Positions 55,228 through 64,000 of a stretch of 64,000 nucleotides of DNA are shown piece by piece (within the stretch, counting starts at the first letter, position 1; each line of letters opens with the position of its first letter). Where the stretch lies: the NCBI GenBank assembly GCA_963585895.1, contig OY757934.1, positions 37,569,836 through 37,633,835 on the forward strand, in the 5' to 3' direction. The notes below the pieces were generated by a model that was not told the DNA's origin, ran no database searches, and saw only the letters and a list, made by a program, of their open reading frames with translations. This DNA comes from Sepioteuthis lessoniana (lineage: Eukaryota > Mollusca > Cephalopoda > Myopsida > Loliginidae). A program made the translations under genes and the position numbers.

Positions 55228-56776
55228 ATGGTGTTCCCTTTATATATTGTAGATTACATGGATATACATTTAAGGGATTATTTTCGGGGCGTTCGTCGTA
55301 TCTAATTATGACCTAATTTTTGTGCGTTTATATACTGTAATACAACAAAAATGACAAATCATAAAAATCAGAAATGGCAAATCTCAGCAAATCTACATAT
55401 TTTACCCTTTTCAATTTCCAGTTTTGAAGTGTTGCAATTCTTTCTTTCCAGAAAGAGATTGAAAAACCTTCATTCCTGATTCGAAATAACTTGAAGAAAA
55501 TAAACTCTTTGTTTTAAAGGCACTTGAAGAAGAAAAAGATTAAGATCTATTCAGGTCCCTATGAACGATTCTGGTATGTTTCGTGCTTGTGGTTCTAAAA
55601 GTCCCTGAGTATGAGCTCGATCCTCTCTGGGGGCTTAAGTGTTAGATAATGACATCTGCTAGTCTCGATATTATCCATCTGTGTCTAGATTTGAGTATTG
55701 TACTTGGCAAAGTTGTACGGTACACGAATCGTTGCACATGCAGTATGCCTATCTTCTCCGTGTTGCTAATGCTGTCAAAAGAGATGATACAGATTTTCGT
55801 CATTATCGTCAGAGAAAGTTTCCAGAACGAAGCTGAAAACAATTTGTGCCTGCTTAAAAAACTCAATCTATCAGTTCTAGATTTGGAGTTGTCCTTTTCC
55901 CCGATTGGTTGCCCAACAAAACTAGTGTAATTGTCAGTCCACTTTGATACAGTTCAAAAATATTTTATTGAACACAGCTGATAGAGGAGAAGAGAACAAG
56001 GCCAATTCTTGGTAAGTGTAATCATAATAAAGAACTGTATCCATCGAATGTTTGTAAGCGTCTCAAACATATTTTATCGATGTGTTTTGTTTGTATTAAC
56101 GCTTATGTTATATTCTATTTCTTTTACTTTCTCGCTTTAAAAGAAAGAAAAGAAAAAAGATAAAGATCAATTGTATTTTATCGATAGCGATTGTTCCTGT
56201 TTACCCTTCGGCTTCTGATAAGCTCCCTTCAACTCTTTTTCTCTTTCGGACATTTCTTTAGTTTCCTCCCATATCTCATTGAATCGCCTCCCGGTAAATG
56301 TGTACCATAATTTTTGAGCTTAACAGTATAACAGTTGATAGATAATATATAGCTGTGTCAGGAATCACCTTGGCGACGGTGATCGCTCTTGGCTTTGGAT
56401 GACGCCAACAAAAGTCCGGTTTCGTCGGTGGGAAATGGACTAAAATGTGATGAATGACTGAGTTATTGCGTGGTAGGGATGAAAATACAATGTAAGTTTA
56501 GAGAGAGTGTGCGAAATTATTTGAGAGGTTCGCGTGCAGTGGTCAAACAAAATTAAAGATGACATAGACAGGAATAGCCGTGTGCGTTGGCATTGGCTTG
56601 CGCATAACACAGATTATATTATATTATATTACAGTAAATAAATATGACACTAATATCTTTAGCAATATTTATTACTTTAATTATTTGTATGTATTTATGC
56701 GAATTTGAGTGTATGTGCATACATTTATATTTATAATCGTGTGAATAGAACCCTAAAAGACGACCGGCAGAAAACC

Positions 56777-56780
<4 letters not shown>
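55228..56780. other. No gene recognised
   Basis: AT-rich. A B-box-like GAGCTCGATCCTC lies near 55612. Opposed frames at 55642-55930 match nothing known. Confidence 0.55.
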
Positions 56781-56818
<38 letters not shown>

Positions 56819-56942
56819 ATTTACTAAGCTTTTTTGCTTAGATGTAGCACAAGGCCGCATGAATTGGGCACCCAATGAGAATCGAACTCACTCGTGTAGG
56901 TTTGCTAGTCTACCTTGCAAAGCATTACACCACCCGAGGTGC

Positions 56943-56977
<35 letters not shown>
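56781..56977 (-). mobile_element. SINE family C inserted in a (GA)n tract
   Basis: Body 56817-56944, minus strand, with B box GAGTTCGATTCTC and tail AAGCAAAAAAGCTTAGTAAA. GA repeat lies on both sides (56781-56815 and 56945-56977), so the duplication is within the repeat. Confidence 0.9.
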
Positions 56978-56978
<1 letters not shown>

Positions 56979-57007
56979 AAAGGGCAATAGAAAAAAGGAA
57001 TACATAT

Positions 57008-57833
57008 TTAGCACACACATACACACACATACACGCGTGCGCACACACACATATGCTCACATACACACACATATGCTCATACGCACACATACGCGCTCAC
57101 ACATACACACACATACGCGCGCGCACACACGCACATGCTCACACACACACACACTCACACACACACACATATGCTTACACGCACACATACGCGCTCACAC
57201 ATACACAAACATACACGCGCGCACACACACACATATGCTCACACACACAGACATATGCGTACACGCTCACACATACGCGCTCACACATACACACACATAC
57301 GCGCGTGCGCACACACGCATATGCTCACACACACACACACACACACATATGCTTACACGCACACATACGCGCTCACACATACACAAACATACACGCGCGC
57401 ACACGCACACATATGCTCACACACACACATATGCTTACACGCACACATACGCGCTCACACATACACAAACATACACGCGCGCACACATATGCTCACACAC
57501 ACACACACAGACATATGCGTACACGCACACATACGCACTCACACATACACACACATACGCGCGTGCAAACACACACACATATGCTCACACACACACACAT
57601 ATGCTTACACGTACACATACGCGCTCACACATACACATACACACACACACACGCGCACACACACACATGCTCACACACACACACATATGCTTACACGCAC
57701 ACATACGCGCTCACGCATACACAAACATACACGCGCGCACACGCACACACATATGCTCACACACACATATATGCTTATACGCACACATCCGCGCTCACAC
57801 ATACACACACATACGCACGCACGTACACACACA
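57008..57833. repeat. CA/CG/TA satellite of about 84-bp units
   Basis: ATATGCTTACACG-type phrases recur near 57169, 57347, 57429, 57599, 57685 and 57769, spacings near 84 or twice that. In between are CGCGCTCACACATACACA and ACGCGCGCACAC phrases. Almost the whole tract alternates pyrimidine and purine. Long frames of 250-320 codons (Thr/His-rich) exist in all three plus frames, as expected from a repeat without stops. I do not call them genes. Confidence 0.93.
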
Positions 57834-58437
57834 TTGATTCCTGAACGAAGATTTATGAACCTGTTTTGTGATCGTTGCAGGTACTCTGGTGACTGATGAG
57901 GCCTATCCCTGGTAAGAAGAACCTGCCATAGCGGCTCCAAAGGAAGATTTGAGAAGTTGTTGATTTAGTTACAACCTTACAGTTTTTGCTGTGCTGCTTT
58001 TTTTCCTGTACGGCTGTTCTCTAAAAGTAAGAATGACATTAACGATAGTTTGCAGCCAATTTTCATCCATTTGCTGAGTGGGCTGTCCACTGTCAGTGGT
58101 TGATTTCAAAAAGGGTGAAAATCTTTTTTAGCATGTTCTTATATGTCTTCCAAGGAGTTTTATCTAATACAGTGTCCGTTGGAAAGCTCTCCAAAAATTG
58201 TAATGTTTTGGAGCTGGTGGTCTTCTATTTTTGACAACGTAACTTGAACAATGCTACTGTATTTGGAGCAAATATTGCTTTGATACTAGTAATTTTGGCA
58301 CCTTCGAGAACTTCGATGTTTGAAATGAAGTCAGTCTAATTAATAGTGAGGTTAGTGGGGAGACAAAACGATTCCTTTGTAATAATTGAGAATTGAAAAG
58401 TTCTGTTTCTAATCCATTTTAATCATGCAAAATAACT

Positions 58438-58438
<1 letters not shown>
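57834..58438. other. No recognisable feature
   Basis: Plain DNA, slightly less AT-rich; nothing supported. Confidence 0.5.

Positions 58439-58508
<70 letters not shown>
58439..58508. repeat. (CA)n-(TA)n compound microsatellite
   Basis: CA run to 58478 then TA run. Confidence 0.97.
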
Positions 58509-58514
<6 letters not shown>

Positions 58515-59356
58515 ATGATGAGAAGTTGTGGAATATTTCTAACGACGTCTTTAATGAATGCGTATTGATAAACTTTTTAGTATTATTCAAAAGTTAGACC
58601 TACAATATTGGACTGCAACAGGAAATAAATTTGCCAGATTTATAAGAATTATAATTATCCTGGGGTTTCACGTAGTCTCTTATATCAATGCAAAATAAAT
58701 AAAATATATAACAAAGAAATCAAATAGTATTGAATGTTACATCAAGAGGTTATGATAAAAACTGAGAGTTCCATTATTTTTAGGAGAAACGGCACAACAC
58801 ACACATCTTCATAATAAGAACGAGTTTCTTTATTGTGCCTATTATATCAATTGTATTGCTGCTTTTTTTTAAAATTCTGATCCTTGTTCTAATGTTTGTC
58901 ACATTTGAAAAAGATGAAAGTCTAGATATGTGTATATTCAAACACAGATGATTTTAATAAAGTTGTACACAAATTTAAGTGGATCTGCGAGCAATTACTC
59001 GGAATTTGGAAAGCCTACCACTATTCTTGTTTAATTTCCAATCCTAAATTACCCAATGGTAATTCGTTCTTATTTTCTAATTTTTTTTAATACATAGAAA
59101 TATATACTAGCTTAAGTACCCATATCTACCGGCTTAAAGGTAAAGATTTGAATTTTAAAAAATAACAAAAATCCCTTCTACTTACTGGCGCTTCTAATTC
59201 TGAACTCTGTGTGTGCGATGGCTTACAATTGGCATTCCTTTAATTGACTCTTTATTTCCCCCTTGGAATGTCATTTTATCGAAGAAAGAGTTGGCTGCAA
59301 ATTGAATTTCGGGTAACAATTTTTTAAAGGGGACTATTAGCTGACATTCATAAGTA
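58509..59356. other. No recognisable feature
   Basis: AT-rich; nothing supported. Confidence 0.55.
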
Positions 59357-59605
59357 GTAGGTAAAGTTGGCGAACTTAGTCGAGGGTGACCCGAAGGTTT
59401 CCTTTTCAATAGCTACTGCACCGAGGGCGCTACTCCTTTCCCTGGATTGCTCCACTTTACCCCTGATCCGTACCTTATAAATGGTGAGTGTTAAGCAAGG
59501 CACCATCAAATACCATTTTTTGAGTCTTTGGAATAACTCGACCTGGGATTGAACCTTGGTCTTCCAGACCATTGGCGAACATTCTACTCAATAGGCCAAT
59601 TCATA
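59357..59605 (-). mobile_element. SINE family B
   Basis: On the minus strand: TTGGCCTATTGAGTAGAATG, B box GGTTCAATCCC, GGTATTTGATGGTGCCTTGC, and an end at GCCAACTTTACC. The head differs from family consensus in its first bases. Confidence 0.88.
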
Positions 59606-59937
59606 ATAATGTGTGTACATTCGTTGGATCTACAAGAACTCCTTTGTGTTACAACTGAATTAAATAATTAACTTAACAAAAGAATGTATTTTGAATTTTG
59701 TATGGATTAACTTTTATTGAGCAAGTAATGCACGTCGTGCTTCTTAAGAATTCATGACATTGATAAATATGTTGTTTAGGCATTTACAAATTGAATATCT
59801 AAAGTTGAAAACTAAAAAGATAATAAAGTCAAGCTTCGCGATCCATTTTACATTAATAGGTATGAACAAATTGTCATTTTGTCTGGCACAATATCATAAT
59901 AATGGAGTGACTGTAAAGGACGAACTTGTTAATTGAT
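59606..59937. other. Plain DNA upstream of the minisatellite
   Basis: A plus frame at 59754-59936 ends in TGA two bases before the first minisatellite unit. It matches nothing known. Confidence 0.5.
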
Positions 59938-62462
59938 ATGCTCTATGGAAAATACCTGTATGCCTATGTCTATGATATGCTCTATGGAAAATACCTGTAT
60001 GCCTATGTCTATGACGTGCTCTAAGGAAAATACCTGTATGCCTATGTCTATGATATTCTCTATGGAAAATACCTGTATGCCTATGTCTATGATATGCTAT
60101 ATGGAAAATACCTGTATGCCTATGTCTATGATATGCTATATGGAAAATACCTGTATGCCTATGTCTATGATATGCTCGATGGAAAATACCTGAATGCCTT
60201 TGTCTATGATATGCTTCATGGAAAATACCTGTATGCCTATGTCTATGATATGCTATATGGAAAATACCTGTATGCCTATGTCTATGGTATGCTATATGGA
60301 AAATACCTGTATGCCTATGTCTATGATATGCTCGATGGAAAATACCTGTATGCCTATGTCTATGATATGCTTTATGGAAAATACCTGTATGCCTATGTCT
60401 ATGATATGCTATATGGAAAATACCTGTATGCCTATGTCTATGGTATGCTCTATGGAAAATACCTGTATGCTTATGTCTATGGTATGCTATATGGAAAATA
60501 CCTGTATGCCTATGTCTATGATATGCTTTATGGAAAATACCTGTATGACTATGTCTATGATATGCTATATGGAAAATACCTGTATGCCTATGTCTATGGT
60601 ATGCTATATGGAAAATATCTATATGCCTATGTCTATGATATGCTATATGGAAAATACCTGAATGCCTATGTCTATGATATGCTATATGGAAAATACCTGT
60701 GTGCCTATGTCTATGATATGCTATATGGAAAATACCTGTATGCCTATGTCTATGGTATGCTATATGGAAAATACCTATATGCCTATGTCTATGATATGCT
60801 ATATGGAAAATACCTGTATGCCTATGTCTATGGTATGCTATATGGAAAATACCTGTATGCCTATGTCTATGGTATGCTATATGGAAAATACCTGTATGTC
60901 TGTGTCTATGATATGCTCTATGGAAAATGCCTATATGCCTATGTCTATGATATGCTTTATGGAAAATACCTGTATGCCTATGTCTATGATATGCTATATG
61001 GAAAATACCTGTATGCCTATGTCTATGGTATGCTATATGGAAAATACCTATATGCCTATGTCTATGATATGCTATATGGAAAATACCTGTATGCCTATGT
61101 CTATGATATGCTATATGGAAAATACCTGTATGCCTATGTCTATGGTATGCTGTATGGAAAATACCTGTATGTCTGTGTCTATGATATGCTCTATGGAAAA
61201 TGCCTATATGCCTATGTCTATGATATGCTTTATGGAAAATTCCTGTATGCCTATGTCTATGGTATGCTGTATGGAAAATACCTGTATGACTATGTCTATG
61301 ATATGCTATATGGAAAATACCTGTATGCCTATGTCTATGATATGCTCTATGGAAAATACCTGTATGTCTGTGTCTATTATATGCTTTATGGAAAATACTT
61401 ATATGCCTATGTCTATGATATGCCCTATGGAAAATACCTATATGCCTATGTCTATGATATGCTATATGGAAAATACCTGTATGCCTATGTCTATGATATG
61501 CTATATGGAAAATACCTATATGCCTATGTCTATGATATGCTTTATGGAAAATACCTGTATGCCTATGTCTATGGTATGCTCTATGGAAAATACCTATATG
61601 CCTATGTCTATGATATGCTCTATGGAAAATACCTGTAAGCCTATGTCTATGATATACTTTATGGAAAATACCTGTATGTCTGTGTCTATCATATGCTTTA
61701 TGGAAAATTCCTGTATGCCTATGTCTATGGTATGCTATATGGACTTGACCTATATGCCTATGTCTATGATATGCTGTATGGAAAATACCTGTATGACTAT
61801 GTCTATGATATGCTATATGGAAAATACCTGTATGCCTATGTCTATGATATGCTCTATGGAAAATACCTGTATGTCTGTGTCTATTATATGCTTTATGGAA
61901 AATACTTATATGCCTATGTCTATGATATGCTCTATGGAAAATACCTGTATGCCTATGTCTATGGTATGCTCTATGGAAAATACCTGTATGTTTATGTCTT
62001 TGGTATGCTATATGGAAAATACCTGTATGCCTATGTCTATGATATGCTTTATGGAAAATACCTATATGCCTATGTCTATGATATGCTCTATGGAAAATAC
62101 CTGTATGCCTATGTCTATGGTATGCTCTATGGAAAATACCTGTATGCTTATGTCTATGGTATGCTATATGGAAAATACCTGTATGCCTATGTCTATGATA
62201 TGCTTTATGGAAAATACCTATATGCCTATGTCTATGATATGCTCTATGGAAAATACCTGTATGCCTATGTCTATGGTATGCTCTATGGAAAATACCTGTA
62301 TGCTTATGTCTATGGTATGCTATATGGAAAATACCTGTATGCCTATGTCTATTATATGCTTTATGGAAAATTCCTGTATGCCTATGTCTATGATATGCTA
62401 TATGGAAAATACCTGTATGCCTATGTCTATGATATGCTCTATGGAAAATACCTGTATGTCTG
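59938..62462 (+). repeat. 39-bp minisatellite, 65 units without indels
   Basis: Counting from 59938 every unit is exactly 39 bp, the last starting at 62434. Because 39 is a multiple of three, two plus frames stay open: one reads MLYGKYLYAYVYD per unit, the other MICYMENTCMPMS; the third has a stop in each unit. In the first frame only units 3 (TAA near 60022) and 44 (TAA at 61636) break it, giving 514 codons from 60094 to 61638. A later 292-codon stretch from 61693 runs out of the array into unique DNA to 62571. The second frame is open from 60662 to 62467. Whether any is translated is unknown; there is no signal peptide and no known family. Confidence 0.97.
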
Positions 62463-63574
62463 TCTGAAGAATTGGGGATACAAGATTCTTTTACATTTAT
62501 TTCATACTAAGAAAAGTACTTCTTCGTTTTTGTGGATGCAAATGCTCTTTTGTTTGTGTGTAAACATTTAGGAGAGTATCAGAAGCATCTGCAAGTTAGA
62601 TTTCCTTTATTCAGACACCAGCTTTTGTTTGGGGTGGGAGGTATCAGGACTATTTTGTGCACGGCTGTTTTATGTAAATTTGGAATATTAGGTTTCAGTT
62701 TTGTGCATCAGATCATGTTTCGATTGCCTGAAACCATCAAGTGATTGCATTTATTGATTTTTCTTCGTCAGATGAGACAAAGTGAACTTTAAGAACCGAA
62801 AAACTGAATCTGCATCGAATTTATTGCCAACGTCAATGCCCTTTAAAGTTTATAGACTGCACCAACTTTCATGAAATATATGAATATAAGCAAAGGGATC
62901 GAACTTTAAATGCCGACAGCATATTAGTAATATAACAATTAAAAAGAGTGCCGTCGGTTTTATTTTTCAGTAAAATAATCGTATGAGAAAAATTCTCCCG
63001 GAACTCTTGCTCTTTTGTTTTTTGTTTTATTTTGGATTTGGATTCTTATTTATTTATTTATTTACGAGGTAATTTTTATTGTGACACTTTCAGAACCATT
63101 TCTTAAAAATTCTTTGAAGTTAGTTTAATGTCAGAATGTGTTGCTCTATAAATCGTGTTTCCTGATCAGGTTTTTATGACAGTCACACGACTTGTAGTTT
63201 GATATCTGAGGTCCATGAATTAAAGTAGAAGTAATCACGCGTATTACAGTCGGATATTTAAATGTTCACTCCTGTTCATAAGCTGAATAAGACCATGACA
63301 TAAGAACAATTGGGACCAAAACAAAAACATGAAATGGCAAATCTCTTAAAGTTGGACTCAGATAAAACCATTTATCGGCCCTGCCGGTTGGGAAAGGAAT
63401 TCAATGATTTAAAAAAAAACTTTTCTTGTGTTTAATATTAAACTGCGCCAGAGGCTCCAGTTCTGGAGCCCCGGTTAGTGTTGAGTTACCATTTAGGTAC
63501 CAATTCTACGTCGTCTGGTAGTAGTAATTCCTATCAATGTTCTGTCTATGGGTTAGATATATCTGTTTGAAAAC
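62463..63574. other. No recognisable feature
   Basis: Follows the minisatellite. A TTTA run lies at 63050-63064. No gene supported. Confidence 0.55.
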
Positions 63575-63918
63575 TACCGTATTTGACGGCATATAAGGCG
63601 CACTATTTTTTTTTACTAAAAATATCTTTTAAAATTCCCCTGCGTCTTATATATCATATATAGGTTTAAAATTCGGGATAGTCCGCCGAAAATTAGCTAC
63701 CTGGCAACTACTTTTAGCTAAGACTTTATATTAACTTTCATATACTGTCATTATTCAAAAGGTTATTATGCAGATTAGAAGTTATCATTGATGATATTCA
63801 TTATATCTATTTTATCTCGTTTGATATTAGTACTTTGTTTGTTTTTTCTTGATTTGCCCTGCTGAAATTAGATTGCGTCTTATACACCCATCCATCTAAT
63901 ATGCCCTCATATACGGTA
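63575..63918. mobile_element. MITE with TA flanks
   Basis: Left end CCGTATTTGACGGCATATAA then GGCGCA. The right end on the minus strand is CCGTATATGAGGGCATATTA, with GTATAAGACGCA further in. Body 63577-63916 is flanked by TA at 63575 and 63917, the target of Tc1/mariner-type elements. Non-coding. Elements with CATATAAGGCGCA ends are widespread in animals; I cannot name the autonomous partner. Confidence 0.82.
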
Positions 63919-64000
63919 TTTGCATTTGATAGGAAAATTTGAAACCATGTGTGCAAATTATTTGTATTAATAATAGTGATGATTGTTTGCAGACGATTAT
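63919..64000. other. Window end, nothing recognised
   Basis: Short AT-rich remainder. Confidence 0.5.

Noticed and set aside
56875-57896. Three overlapping open frames of 250-320 codons, Thr/His-rich
   Set aside because: They exist in all three plus frames of a CA/CG satellite that lacks stop triplets. Composition alone explains them.
60662-62467. 601-codon frame reading MICYMENTCMPMS repeats as a gene
   Set aside because: Variable sites change residues freely in this frame. It is more likely the by-product of a 39-bp unit length. The alternative frame is kept only as a finding.

Overview
This window reads as animal, not bacterial, DNA. It is AT-rich and full of long (AT)n, (CA)n, (GA)n and AAAG microsatellites, tRNA-derived SINEs, and broken non-LTR retrotransposons, mariner/Tc1/hAT transposons and a Penelope-like element. 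I recognise no host protein-coding gene, rRNA or functional tRNA. The reading frames longer than about 60 codons are transposon remnants or by-products of simple repeats. The CA-to-TA compound microsatellites, the internally deleted mariner at 12862-13690 and the RTE-like LINE at 29531-31960 look like those of cephalopods, most likely an octopus. That assignment is recognition from memory, not a database result.

Region by region: 1-13.7 kb holds scattered SINEs (families I call A, B and E), a 5'-truncated LINE (3553-4096) and a mariner (12862-13690). At 13.7-16.3 kb there is a degraded LINE and a Penelope-like element whose core has been deleted. At 16.9-19.3 kb lies a compound AAAG/TA/TG satellite followed by a large SINE-based palindrome. 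At 19.3-29.5 kb are SINEs and mariner fragments around a long stretch (23.6-26.4 kb) with nothing recognisable. The best-preserved LINE follows (29.5-32.0 kb). At 32-44 kb are LINE fragments, SINEs and more plain sequence. At 44.7-45.7 kb is a non-autonomous hAT element. At 46-56 kb are further LINE and SINE copies, including a three-deep SINE nest with a chimeric SINE (54.15-54.87 kb). At 56.8-57.8 kb is an alternating purine-pyrimidine CA/CG satellite. At 59.94-62.46 kb is a 65-unit, 39-bp minisatellite with no indels. A TA-flanked MITE (63577-63916) closes the window.

No genes cooperate here in a pathway. What can be read is a record of retrotransposition. Short non-coding SINEs, which use LINE machinery in trans, have inserted into each other, into microsatellites and into older transposons. 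Several leave target-site duplications of 10-19 bp that can still be read by eye. Families D and E share a 3' stem-loop tail. The observations most worth following are the minisatellite whose commonest variant base is four-fold degenerate in one open frame, the chimeric SINE, the shared 3' stem-loop, and the hammerhead-like motif in both the Penelope-like element and a SINE.
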